NCBI GenBank assembly: GCA_963277665.1
Contig: OY728165.1
Span: 1,151,122,050 to 1,151,186,049, forward strand
From: Viscum album
Lineage: Eukaryota > Streptophyta > Magnoliopsida > Santalales > Viscaceae
Direction of reading: 5' to 3'
Length of the DNA: 64,000 nucleotides
A program made the position numbers and the translations under genes. Positions 26,520 through 38,474 of this stretch are shown here, piece after piece (the first letter of the stretch is position 1; every line of letters starts with the position of its first letter). The notes below the pieces were generated by a model. That model did not search any database, was not told the DNA's origin, and worked only from the letters and a program-made list of their open reading frames with translations.

Positions 26520-27640
26520 AGAAGACACTTTGACTATCATATTGTGTAGATACTTATCAATATGGTCTTGAATCTTTACTGGTAGCTCCTCATAAGAGAG
26601 ATCATGTACTATCTGTACAACCTATGAGTTCAATACACTTGAGGGATCTGATATGTACTTCCTCAGGACTGATACAAGGATCACAACCTGAATTTGATCC
26701 CTATTCAGTGGATGTGAAATATTAAAGGAAACTTATCATATGCAATAGAGGATCTCCAAGGGGCCAATGTACCTTGGGATTCACTTCACTTTCTTTCCAA
26801 ACCGCATGACTATCTTCTATGTTGGTATTTAAAGGAAGAATTTATCTCTAATGTTGAACTCCAAGTGCCTTTGATGGTTGTAAACATAACTATTTCTATA
26901 ATTCTAAGAATCTATGATATGTTTTTGGATTTCTTGAACATTATCTATCATCTATTGTACAAGATTTGGTCCAAATAGATTTCATTATCCAAATTCATCC
27001 CAATAAGTTGGAGTTCTACATTTCTTTCCATATAGGTGTTTTTATGAATCCATCTGAATACTCTAGGGGAATATATTATTATATGAGCACTTAAGCAATG
27101 GGAGATGTTTATCTAATACAACTTTGAGTTCTAAGGAGTAGGAACTTATCATAAAATCAAGTGTCTTAATAGTAAATTTAGATTGTCTAATAGTTTGGGG
27201 GTTATATAATATGCTAAAATTTAATTCAGTACTCAAAATTTGATGGAGACACCTCCAAAAAAAGATGATAACTTGGGATAATGATTAGTGAAAATCGGGT
27301 CTGGAATACCATCTAGTCTCCCAAATTCCTTCACATATATAATTTCATTTTGTCCATGTGAGATATATTCTCAAATAACAATAAATTGGGATGTCTTGGT
27401 AAGTTGGAATACTAGAACCCATATCACATTATCTCATTTGGATATCATCAGGAGACTTGTGAAAAAGTACACAGTGACATTCTCCCATTTACTCATGTGT
27501 ATAATAAATTGTTTCAAACTCCATTTGGACTTCTTTCCCTCTGTTTAAACTTTCTGACATATCATGCACCTTGAGATATTTTCCTCAATCTCCTTCTTCA
27601 TGTTGTCCCACCAGAAGTGTTCTAAAAGATCATAGTACAT
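26520..27640 (-). pseudogene. integrase with GPY region and probable chromodomain remnant, element D
   Basis: From 27,640 downward the minus strand reads HFWWDNMKKEIEENISRCMI, the second half of the HHCC zinc finger. It continues with KWENVTVYFFTSLL (first core Asp now Tyr), a TK-SQFIVI block, EFGRLDGIPDPIFTNHYPKL (the second-Asp SDRDPRF block, now altered) and SSFFGGV. About 26,880-26,740 reads HQRHLEFNIRDKFFL and VMRFGKKVK, then IPRYIGPLEIL, the GPF/Y C-terminal module of Tekay/Del-like chromoviruses. A weaker block at about 26,650-26,530 fits a chromodomain position. Integrase would insert the cDNA; at least two catalytic positions are lost and stops are numerous. Confidence 0.8.
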
Positions 27641-27649
27641 AATAATGTT

Positions 27650-28560
27650 ACATTGATGGATAGATAATATTGATATATGATCATTTTTCAATAGATCCAT
27701 TCATTATCATAGGCAATTATGGCACAAAAATTTACATTCCAAACCAAATCTCACAATCATCAATAATAAGGATATCTAAAAGCTTCCCATCCTTTACTGC
27801 ATTCACCATCTTTTGAAACTCCATATAATCCCTTTATTCATCCTTAATATTCTCTTTGAGGGACGGTTAGGTAATCATTTGGGTAAGGTATCATGTATTC
27901 CCTACTATTATGATTTCCATATTTTTCCTTTGCATATCCATGAAGATAGATTCTTTCTAAATCCATAGCATGGATATAGTATTAGGTTATTTTATACATA
28001 TATCATTAGATACCAAGTTTACATTTCTATGATGGTAGTGAATAGATTTGTCATTATTTTAGATTAGCTCTAACCATCTAATCTAATGCATGTTAAGATC
28101 CTTTTGTGTGGATATATATGTTAGGATATCTTGATCGACATAGATTTCACATCTCTCACCATAGAGGTAGTCATACTATATTTTCAAGGAATAAACATAT
28201 ATGCCATATCTAGAACATGCATAACATAGTTCTAATCAAGGATACTAAACTAATAGTCCTAGGAAATCACATTATCAGTATTGAAGAGTACACTACCCCA
28301 GACTTTATTATGAATCAATGTATATCACAAATAATTTTCTAATTTTTGGTAATGTTAATACAAGTGTAGTGATAAGTCTCCTCTTTTGAACCATGATAAT
28401 TTCCACGCACTCTTTTGACTAGACATGCTTCTCCACTTTCTTGGTTAACATTCTTTGATGGCTTGAAAATCATGAGAAATTTCACTGAAAACATAGGTAT
28501 TACACAACTAAACTGTGAAAATAGTTGATTTTAAGGACACTAGAGGGTCTATGCCATTCA
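27650..28560 (-). pseudogene. RT connection / RNase H region of element D
   Basis: It lies between the recognisable RT and integrase on the minus strand and has the right length for the RNase H domain and linker. I could not read the RNase H catalytic motifs with confidence, so the assignment rests on position. Confidence 0.45.
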
Positions 28561-28564
28561 TAAA

Positions 28565-29205
28565 TCACCTTTGTTTTTTAAGGATCCAGAAAATTATCCC
28601 ACATGTGATCACAGGTCCCAATAATGTGACATGATGCATCCAAAAGTAACACTTGTTGAATTTGAGAAACAACTTATCCTTCCTTAATGTCTTAAACACA
28701 AGCCTTAGATGTTCTTGATGTTCCTCCTTGATCATGGAGTATATGAAAATATCATACATAAAAACTGAAAAACTTTTTCATGGTAATGCATAAATATTCT
28801 ATTCATTAAATCCAAGAATATTAAATGAGAATTAGTAAGAGAAATGGGAATCAACAAAAACAAGTAGTGAACATACCTTGTATGAAAGGAAGTATTCTAA
28901 ATATATTCATTAATTATATTTAGCTAATTAAATCATAAATAGAGATCCACCTTTGTGATATAATATGATCCTTGAAAGTAATCTAACAATTAATAGATAT
29001 GTGGAAGAGGATGATTGATCTTTATGGTTATATTGTTGAGTTCCCAATAATTAATACACATTTTCATTGATTCATACTCCTTCATGATAATGAGAACTGG
29101 AGCACCACATGGTGATTCACTAGGTCATATGAACCTATTCTCCAAATGCTTTTGTAGTTTCTTCATACACTCCTCAATTTTGATAGGAGCCATTATATAA
29201 GGACA
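28565..29205 (-). pseudogene. reverse transcriptase of element D, catalytic Asp lost
   Basis: From 29,202 the frame reads PYIMAPIKIEE, KKLQKHLENRFI, stop, PSESPCGAPVL, then MKMCINYWELNNITIKINHP, closely following the MAPAEL...GFIRPS...PWGAPVL...RMCIDYRELN...NRYPLPR path of plant gypsy RTs. After a degraded middle, the open frame 28,759-28,565 gives MYDIFIYS (the VDDILIYS catalytic motif with the first Asp changed to Tyr), EEHQEHLRLVFKTLRKDKL, KFNKCYFW and LGPVIT, the end of the palm and the start of the thumb. Recognition is secure; activity is excluded. Confidence 0.9.
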
Positions 29206-29514
29206 CAATGCATTGGAGTAGTTCTGGGTGTGAATTTTATTGATAACACTACCCCATGTTCTAGGGGAAGTCTGGGTATGTATTCATGAAATATATCATT
29301 AAATTCCCTCATTATGATCATTACCCATATATTGATACCTTACTTTGACTAAACCATTTGAAAGAGGTATGCTTTGTCATAAAGAATGAACACCCACACT
29401 ATTGAACTATTTTTCAAAGGAGTTTCATAATATTCTATGAATTTTAAGAGGATCATGGGATGGTTTAGAAAATGAAAAGATATTTCATTTTATCAATAGA
29501 TTATATGTGATCAA

Positions 29515-29775
29515 TATATTGAGATCCAATCCATATCCATTATTGCATTGAATTCCACCAAGGGAAGTATTATGAGATTCATCGGAAGATTCTTCCCAGA
29601 TACACCAACAAGTGAATTTTCCAACACATGGTTTTAAATTATTACTTCATGTGTTATCTTCACATATATCTATTATTAAAGGATTAATGGATTCGATTCA
29701 ATATACTATCAATGTTTTAAGATATAAATGAATGCATATAACCAGAATCAAATAACACTGCTTCTATTCCTGATT
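29515..29775 (-). pseudogene. retropepsin of element D
   Basis: The minus strand reads EAVLFDSGYMHSFIS followed by a stop. The D-S-G active site (codons 29,749-29,741) is intact, followed by the HSFIS signature. About 190 bases further, NLIILPLVEFNAIMDMDWIS matches the closing LIVLxMxEFDVILGMDWLS block. This is the aspartic protease that would cut the Gag-Pol polyprotein. The active-site triplet survives although the frame around it is interrupted. Confidence 0.85.
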
Positions 29776-30189
29776 TTATAGGTAGTGTAACTTATATGAT
29801 TTCATTTTCCTGATCCACATCAATATTAGTGATGGAATAATCTTTCCCAGGATCCTTTTTATTTGATGGCTAATGAAATAGGATACCCTCGAGGAATTGA
29901 GTTTAGTGTACTAGTTGTAATATTTCCCTTGATCCCTACAATTGTATCATTGGTCCATGGGTGGTTCTCCCCATTCCTACAATATATTGTTCTTCTTCCT
30001 CATGTATTTTCATAATTCATGAGATTTTTGGATTTCATTCCCACACATTAATGAATCTATCATTATTTTGAGTCAGTTCACATGATTCTTATTCCAATAT
30101 TTTTGACATGTGGGTGGTTGAGTTTTCTTTTCCCTATTCTAATTAGATCCAGCTTCATGAAACTCTATCATTCATTACTTGTCACCATT

Positions 30190-30930
30190 ACCAAGAGACC
30201 ATTCTAAAAACTCCATCTCCAATTTGATAGAACATCGAGAAACGTATCCATAACTCCCAAAGTCTTGAATTGCAAGATCCATTCAATGTTTTTTGTTTTA
30301 ATGCACTAAAAAACCTATCAATGTTTATATCATTATTGATAACAAAACCTGAAGCATAACTGCAAAGCCTTGGGAAATTTTCTTCATTGGTCATGATAGA
30401 TTCAACTTCCTTTTTCTTTTACTCTATGAATTCTATCTCCATCTTTGTTTGAATTGTTCCAGGGAAATACTTTCATGAAACATTATATTAATGTCTTCCA
30501 ACCCTGTCTCTTCAATTTCATCGGTCACCTTGGTGTTCTTAATTATATCCGACCACTGATAGGACTATCCATCTAAATATTAAACAACTATTGTCACTTT
30601 ATCTATATCAAAACAATTAATCACTGAATAGATCTTATTTATTGACTTGAACCATTATTTCACAACTAGTTGATTAGAATATCCACTAAATGTTAGTGGT
30701 GGTTTCTATATAAAACACTTAATATCTTGTTTCTCCCTCTTAGTTGAAGGTGGATGCTCCACATAAATCAGGATATTGTTCATAAATTGAGACATATGGG
30801 TAAAAATCACTATGAAATTTTGAACTCTTCCTCCCAATGCACTATGGATGTCATTAAGGCAATCACTGTGTTACCCATACCATGGGTTGGTTTCCAGGTT
30901 TCATCTAGTTCCCACCATTTTCTATGATAG
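30190..30930 (-). pseudogene. gag of element D
   Basis: On the minus strand, PPLTFSGYSNQLVVK (about 30,705) opens the conserved block, followed by CFDIDKVTIVV, YLDG, YQWSDIIKNTKVTDEIEE (about 30,605-30,505), then MTNEENFPRLCSYASGFVIN and DINIDRFFSALKQ from 30,394. This is the retrotransposon gag order PPxFxG, K-V-T-L-A-V-x-L-E-G-x-A-x-x-W, Y-E-x-K-F-x-x-L-S-R-Y-A-P, DRFLxGL. Stops and frame changes separate the blocks. Capsid function is lost. Confidence 0.8.
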
Positions 30931-31073
30931 ATAAGGATATAACACCACATAAGTCAGCATGTCATGGATAAATAGTAAATTCATTTGTAATTTTAATTAT
31001 AATTGAATATTTTGTGGATCCATATTTTTATAACATTATAAAACAAAGATTCTTGGGTTCCCACTTATACATA

Positions 31074-31110
31074 GTCTCATACATAGGGTTTTCACTATGG
31101 TTCTCTAATC
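31074..31110 (-). other. primer-binding site candidates of element D
   Basis: The position next to the 5' LTR should hold a site complementary to a tRNA 3' end. On the plus strand, CTCATACAT (31,076) and CTCTAATCCA (31,103) each resemble a decayed reverse complement of TGGTATCAGAGC. Neither is decisive, and choosing one would shift the LTR edge by about 30 bases. Confidence 0.3.
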
Positions 31111-31114
31111 CAGA

Positions 31115-33742
31115 TTCCCAAATTAAGAAAATATTACCAGTAATACAAACTATAAAGTCCCTGCTTTTTATAAATTACTATTACATCATTTTAATGAAAA
31201 AATGCATAAACTAATTACATAATGAATATCCAAAGGTTTATTATCTAGGGAAAATTAAGACCATACACAAAATTTATAAAATAAAACATAATCATTTATT
31301 TAATTCCTTCTTCTTTAGATTTATATTGTCCCTGGAATTATACATATTACATCTAATTACCTAATGATATATATAAAAAATATGTTATCTAAAATCCAAG
31401 TAATATGATAGATAATAACCGGAAACATTATGACATGGGGTGAATAGAATCAGAACACCATAATCATAATCTTGGGAAGAAGAATTAGATAAAGGAACTA
31501 AATGTAGAAATTCATAATAATGAAACCATATTTATTTGTGTTTAACTACACTTCATAGTTTTTAAAAAATCTATAATAATTTTCATGTATATTTCACCTT
31601 TTTTCTTGAGATTCATAAAATTACCCAATTCATTGGAATTCAATATAGTTACGGGAAAACTCGTCACATTATAACATTTACATTCTCATGCATGACACAT
31701 AATTTATATATCAATCATGGATATAAAATAATCCCTGGAAGTGAGTGGGATTTATTTCAAGAAGAAAACATTCATAAAATATGGGTTCACAAATGAAAGG
31801 GGTAATAACATAATTTATATAATATTTATCAACCTTTGGTGAATAAGAAATTATCTCGAGATGTAAAAGGTGTGTTTTTTTGTGAAAGAAGTGTTCTTTT
31901 GGAAAACATTATGTTTATCACAAACTCATGTAGATAACATGTATTTCCAAAAAGGGGTAAGATAATGATGATGAAATTATAATTTATGAATATATATACA
32001 TAAAATTGGGCGAAAGAGGGAATAAACAAGGAATTATAGTTGGGCTTATTAATTCCCCTTATGTCGGGTTAGAATACTTTCTTCACTATAATGTCATGTA
32101 TAATTATAGTACATTCATTTGTTAACAATTACAGAACCTTTTAGACATTAATATTATTCATTATGATATTATTAAGTTCATATTTTCCTTTCAATGAGAT
32201 ATATAGTTTAATTTCATCATTCATGAGCATTTGTTTTTATTAGTCTTCATGGTCAGTTCGCTTGTATTCATGAATGGAATGTTTTTTTGTAAATAGAGGA
32301 TAAATATGAATAATTATAATTATATTTCATTAATGATATTTTGGAAACCTAAAGTGGGTTGTATAATATACATTAAAATCTATTTTAATATATTTAATGT
32401 TTTTATTAACAGACCAGATGATGTTTGAGGAAAATAAAGGTGCATCACCCACGATGTCGAGAAATTGACACATCACGGGTGACAATATCATTTTTAAAAT
32501 AAAATAGAGAGTGGGTGGATTTTAATAATGAATATTCCATTAAAATGTTATAATTATAGTATATCAAATTTACTGCAGTTATCATTCATTTTGGATTGGA
32601 GATGGTGATACAAATAGAATAAATCAAATGAAATTTAAAAGAATTTAAAAGAAAGAAGATGTCTATTTTACCCTTGGGATATATAATCCTTGAGGACCTC
32701 CTTAGGGAAAAGGTTTTGGACTTTTTATTATAAAAAAGATCTCTTGGAATTGGGTGAGGGACTAGGGAAGTGTATTAGATAGAATATTTCCATGACTCAA
32801 AGGTTGAGAAGTGAGAAAAGAAGTGGCGTTGGGAGATAGTATTCATATTATAGGATATGGGTGTTTTCCAGTTATTTTAATCATTAGTTTATAATTTTGG
32901 CTCACGACATCGAATAGTTTGATAATTATGACAAAAAATATTAAAATAATGAAGGTTAGTTCTATATTTGGTAACATAAAAGTGCTATTACTTATGGAAT
33001 AGTGTGTTTCAAAAATAATTCATTTATACTATAAATTACTATAGTTTACTATTCATCAAAAAATATAGTATTTTAGAAAATTCCTGAAAATTAATCTTAA
33101 CAATTTTTTGACATGTAAAATAAATTAATGAACTCTATTTTTTGAACATAAATTTATAAATATAAGTCCATTAATTTTTAATTCAAATCATCATTTACAT
33201 GGAAAATACTAATTTTAAAATTATAACAGATTTTATAAAACTTTAAAAAAGTAACTAAGTTGTCATAAAACTATCTTAAATTCTGAATAATTAAAATTTT
33301 TAATGTATTAAAAAATGTTATTAAAAAAATTTCTTTTAAATTATTAAATTAATATTTTAAATTTTAATGAAATAGTTATGACTTATAAAACTAAAAACAC
33401 TGAATTAATAATTTTTAATAGATGTAATTACTTATATTATGATATAATTTTATCATATTTTAACACATAAGATGCAAAAATTTTATTTATACTTTCATGG
33501 GTGAGTATACTATTAATTTGTATGGTTTAATATTTATAATGCCCAAATTTCTATTTCTATGGTCAAATTACTAATTATTGGTATTGGTTCCTTAACTTAT
33601 AGACATACATCTTATTTCATTAATTCATCATTATAATTCTCTTATTATGGTCTATAAGTGATTTTTATTGATTTATAATATATGAAATTACTATAAAAGG
33701 GAGAAATTTATAATGATTAATGATTAAGTCATTATAATTTCA
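31115..33742 (-). repeat. 5' LTR of element D
   Basis: This is the partner of the 23,785-26,404 LTR, in the same orientation. Its plus-strand right end (33,741-33,742) is CA, which reads TG at the element's 5' end, as expected for LTRs. Similarity to the other LTR is clear throughout, but substitutions and small indels are dense. The insertion is therefore old. Confidence 0.8.
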
Positions 33743-34640
33743 AAACTAGGGAAATACATAAAATTAAATGAAAATATTATATGTATCGAATATCGTAATA
33801 AAAAATTTGGTTTTATTTATATGTTCTTATTTACTAATCCTCAAATTATATTTTAGGGTAATGTTATCAAATATTTGATATTTTAAATTTAGTTTCCAAT
33901 GTCTCTAAAAAACGTTATCTGATACAAACTATAATTACTATTTTTGAAACTTTATTTGGGGTCCCTACATGCATGTTATGCTGTGTTTGTGTGCTTGTAA
34001 CCATACATTATATATTTAAAATTATGGGAAACAATCATCACATTCATTAGAAATGTCCAATCCATGATTGAAATAATATGATGGGATGTCAACCCATTCA
34101 TCAAAGGATCCATCCTTGGATTTTTTCCTAGTTTTGGTCCCTATTATAGTGTTATTCCATGTTCATTGAAGTCATTCATAGTTCCATATAATTGTGTAAT
34201 CTAGTTTATTACACTACTTTGTTTTGTACATTCCAGCTTTCTCTTGAGAAAGAAGCAACCGTTGTTTAGGATAGTAGACAGGTTTCACATTTTTTTCATG
34301 TGTGAACAATGGAAATGGTCACATGTATTCTACCTTATAATTGGGAATATCATGGAGTCATTTTGAGCATGTAACCATTGGAATTCTATGTCGATCATAA
34401 GGTATCTAACTATACACGTATATATATTCCAATGAATTCACCCCAAACATCCCATGTTTTTTATGTAGTATATGAAACAATATGTTCATATTGTAGAGTG
34501 ATTTAATCTTTGGCATCACATATTCATGAAAGGAGTATGTATTTGGGGTCCAAATTTTAATATCATGTGGATATGGATAAGAAAAACCTACATAGATAGA
34601 TCAGGTCATGATATTAATGTCATCTTGGTACGAAAATTAT
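33743..34640. other. unassigned sequence right of element D
   Basis: No coding or repeat feature was recognised. A gag continuation of element C was looked for here, in case D had inserted into C, and none was seen. Confidence 0.4.
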
Positions 34641-34649
34641 TGATCAAGA

Positions 34650-35050
34650 TTCCCCAGAGAGGTGGATCAAGTAGGTTTATACCTTGGGGGTAGGATGTAA
34701 CACTTGGAAGTTTACTAGTATATTGATTAGAACACCTAGTGGAGGTAGATCTAGGAGGTGTGTCCCATAATTAAATGATTTCACACCATTAATGTAGATT
34801 GAAACAACCCATCTGGTTGATTTTGGAGGTTCATCCCTAGGAGGAAACACAAGAATAGTTTACTAATGGATGGATCAGAATTCCTTTTGGAGGAATATCT
34901 AGGAGGTTTTTCTCTTATAGGGAAGATATCATGCCATGATAGTGAAAAATATACATGGAGGCAAATCCTGAGAGTTGATCTTAACTCCAATTAGAGGCAG
35001 ATTAGAGAGGTACATCCCCAGGAGGAGAACTTGGGTTTACTATTGGTATA
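34650..35050. repeat. short tandem repeat, units about 170-180 bases
   Basis: A GAGAGGT/GGAGGTTC-ATCCC-AGGAGG motif begins at about 34,656, 34,824 and 35,005. Each is followed by ...AGTTTACTA or GGTTTACTA at about 34,711, 34,857 and 35,034. The units are diverged and incomplete (two and a bit copies). This could be a minisatellite or the repeated 5' leader of the LINE remnant further right; the second is speculative. Confidence 0.5.
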
Positions 35051-36640
35051 TATTTATTCTCAGAGCGGCACCCTATATACACTATATACAATACATATAT
35101 GAAAACACACTTTGATCAATGTCGTAGTTGAAGTTAATATGATAGGATCATTCCATGTAGTCTAATGTCATGTGTCAAGGATGGTCACAACGTAGAGGGT
35201 GAATTGATGAGGGATTGTGTGAGTCATATGTGTGGAAGCTTCCCTTCATAAGGGGATTTCTATTTGTTGGATTTGGTATGGTTCTTATGCATTGAAATGA
35301 CTATGGTATATAGAGGAGATGTGATTATCTAGGTTAGGGGAATGGTTTTATTAGGGATGTGACCTAATGAAAATAATAATTGATGAAAATTTCAGCTGTC
35401 GAGATAATTTAGGCTTCTTATGTCTCCCTATATGTTATGAATGAAATTACACATAGTTAATATTGGTTCTGGGCTTGTATATAATGAGGGAACCCATATG
35501 ATCCGGTGATTGGGGATTGAATGTGGATGTTTTCCATATGGTGATTATTGTTTTGGGGGATTAAAATGAGAAGGATTTCAATTTCAATGGAGGTTTGGTC
35601 TTATATCTATAGAGAATGGTCATGGTGGTGATTTATAGTATTTCATGATTACGACTATCCTATAATACCAATAGTGTTATGATTATTATAAGAAATAAGT
35701 GGAAGTTTAAAATCAAACATTTGGGTCATAAAATAATCCTTAATAAGAGGTGATGTGGGGCTTATGCATTGAGATTCTGGAGGAGTATTTTGTTCAATGT
35801 CAGGATAATCTTATCCAATTTTAGGGAGATCTCATTCTCTATTGGTTAGATGGTTTGGAGACCATCCTAGTCCAATCACGCTTAGAGAATCATGTTCATT
35901 TTAAATAGGTTAAGGCCAAAGTTTGACATCATGTTTTGAAGATGATGGTACAAGGAAGTTTTCCATCATACAAATCTAACATTAGGGAATCACTACTCAT
36001 CCAATGGGATAACATGACCACAACTCATCCAACCTAGGGATGTGAATGGCTTTGGTGATGATAGTATATAATGACATGAGGAGTGCAATTAAATTGGTCC
36101 ATGTTATGGTCACTATCTTGAGAATAAATTGGTTTTTCAATACATATGAAGAGAATAAAAAGGTATGAAAACAAATAAAATATTATAATAGGGTAAATAA
36201 TTTGGTGGAACATGGAATTGTAAAACAAAATCGTGGTGGGTTCACACAAGAGGATCATGCAAGGTATGTGTGTTGCGCAGAATGGCTTTTCGATCCTAGT
36301 TCCCTAACACATTAAAATTACATGGAGATTAAAAGGCATGTTCACAATGTATTGTGTTATACATTCATCGAAATGGTTGTACCCAGTAGTAACCTTTGTG
36401 TAAACTCAATAATGGTTAGAATAGGTTGGGTGAGGATTTCAAAATGGTGTACCCAATCAACTGGGGAACATGATGTGTGAAAGTTTCTACCTTTGGGATT
36501 CCATGCTTCCTTGATATTGTGGATGAATGATCTTATGCATACCAGATGGAATATTCTCAACCAAATATTCACCCTAAATAAGGGGGGGGGGGAATTCTAT
36601 TTACATCCCAAATATATGGTGATAAAAATATATTATTATT
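35050..36640. other. unassigned; possibly upstream part of the LINE remnant
   Basis: This stretch is G- and T-richer than its surroundings on the plus strand. Text near 36,320-36,550 is faintly like the DUF4283 (LINE ORF1) domain, including TWRLKGMFTM and a GFHASLILWMNDLM stretch, but this is too weak to call. A run of eleven G lies at 36,582-36,592. Confidence 0.25.
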
Positions 36641-38200
36641 ATTGGGAAAGACCATTCTGCATTATAGTGCATTTTCCTTGGGAAATAGGATGTGTAAGAG
36701 GTCACTCTTAATGTATACTTTGGAAATAAATGAGGTTCTTTGCATAATACCATCATTGTTTGTGTGTACTGACTTTCTCTTGCACTCACTTTCCTTCCCC
36801 ATCCATTTGTCCTTTTTCAAAGAACCAAAAATCCCATCGCCTTTAGAATTAATGAGCTACACATTAATGATAAGATTTTACAAAAACATAGGATCTTACA
36901 CACATTTTACATGTTTATTATGGGATGTTCATTTAGGGTACGATTCAAGACTTAATTTCGAAAGGAAATCCGTTTATGGCTTCAGATGTATTTTATGTGC
37001 CAAAAAATCTCCCCACTGGGAATCTTGCCCAAAAGGGGACAAGAGGATAATGTTATGATGAAAATTTAAAAAATAGGGATTCACATCCTTGGGACAATGA
37101 AAACTATGTGTCTTGGAATATAAGGGGTTTATGTGTAAGTGGAAGGATATGGTCTATAACTCTAAATAGTCAAATAGTGTCTCTTATATGACACATTGAC
37201 TTTCTGTGTGATATGCATTTTGTTCTCATTCATGTAAATCAACATTTTTTAAAAAAACACAATATTTTTGGTACATTTTTCTATAAACAATTATCTATTT
37301 TCTGCATCTAATTATGAAATTATCCTAGCATCTTGAGTCCCTTCTATCATAATTGTCCACCCAATTGTATTTTTCATTCAAAAACTTCCTTCATATACAC
37401 ACCTTCCGTAATATCATTAGAAACATGAGAAATGGTCAACCAATAAAACCCCAATGATATTGATATTGATGCTATAGCTTGGAGGTACGAGATTGACATA
37501 AATCTTCATATGACATAAGCTAGGAGGGTCATGTCAGATAATGAGGTGCTTAAAGACACACTGACAGAGGAAAATAATAGTTATCCACTAAGAAACTATA
37601 TATCACTATGGAAATTTGGGTTGATAGATGAGGTTATCATCCAATATTTATTGTTAACACACTATGATCATAGTTGAAATGTGAGGATGATCTCAATTTC
37701 TAGAACATCATTGGTTTGGACCATCATGCCTAAGAAAATGGGGATATTGCTATATATGCAGTAAAGAAGTGAACTTGGATGATCATGATGAAGCATCCAG
37801 AGGATGAATAATTCTCCCACACACTAAACCACCATTTTTCAATGAAGAATGATGGAAATATCTTCAAATGACATATGGATGGGGACCGCTGATCGGGAAT
37901 AAACACCACCAGTTAATTGGGGTGGTGTAATTGGGTATGCTACTTTTGACTTGTGTACTTGGATAAGCTACATCACATCAGAAATTATGTGGTATTGTAG
38001 ATGTTTCAGATTCAGTTCTACCATCAATAAGATCTAGTGATATACCTCATCAGCAGATGGTTTTCAAAGGTGATCACATTACATATTCATCATGGGGAAG
38101 TAAGCATCATATTTGGGGATATTCACTCCATTAGTAGAATTTCAATAGAAGGATTCCGGTATGATGAGTTCATTCCATTAAAAAAAACCTAAAATGATAG
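36640..38200 (+). mobile_element. LINE (L1-like) remnant: ORF1 tail and endonuclease start
   Basis: The open frame 36,642-37,058 (138 codons) ends GFRCILCAKKSPHWESCPKG, which looks like the zinc-knuckle tail of a plant L1 ORF1 with slightly off spacing (C-x2-C-x5-H-x3-C). About 45 bases later another frame reads YVSWNIRGL (37,105-37,131), the typical first strand of the L1 apurinic-type endonuclease at the start of ORF2. Near 38,100 FGDIHSI fits the GDFN-x-I endonuclease motif, with Asn changed to His. No reverse transcriptase was found before the copia element at 38,475 or after it. This is a truncated, dead LINE. Confidence 0.5.
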
Positions 38201-38474
38201 GCAACATACTACTCACCCAGTAGAACATTTTTTGGAGGTGCTAATGTTGAAGTGGGAATACCATCCCATTTACCAAAAAATGATTTTTATAAGCCTTTTA
38301 TCCAATTCAATTATGGAATCCACCTTGAAATAAATATTGTTAAATAAATATAGCATAGGGTTGATATCATAAAACCATCGAGTTGTTTTTTATGTTTTTA
38401 ATTAACATATATTCTAATTAAACCTGTACTAGATGTTCTAGGAAAACTCTAATACATTCCTCTAAAATGATACC

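Larger units (their letters stand above)
23785..33742 (-). mobile_element. near-complete Ty3/gypsy chromovirus-like element D
   Basis: Two related 2.6-kb LTRs flank a 4.7-kb internal region whose minus strand carries, in order, gag, protease, RT, integrase and a probable chromodomain remnant. That gag-PR-RT-RH-IN order is the Ty3/gypsy order, and the integrase tail resembles plant Tekay/Del chromoviruses. Stops, frameshifts and altered catalytic residues throughout mean it is dead. A polypurine-tract candidate lies at 26,405-26,416 next to the 3' LTR, and primer-site candidates lie at 31,074-31,110 next to the 5' LTR. No target-site duplication was recognised, and the plus-left LTR ends are uncertain by about 30 bases. 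Confidence 0.85.

Noticed and set aside
33743..34300. Element D nested inside the gag of element C
   Set aside because: The minus strand right of element D shows no gag continuation, so nesting is not supported by the sequence.
36582..36592. Run of eleven G as a polypurine tract
   Set aside because: No LTR adjoins it and it sits within LINE-like sequence. It may be a homopolymer error or a simple repeat.
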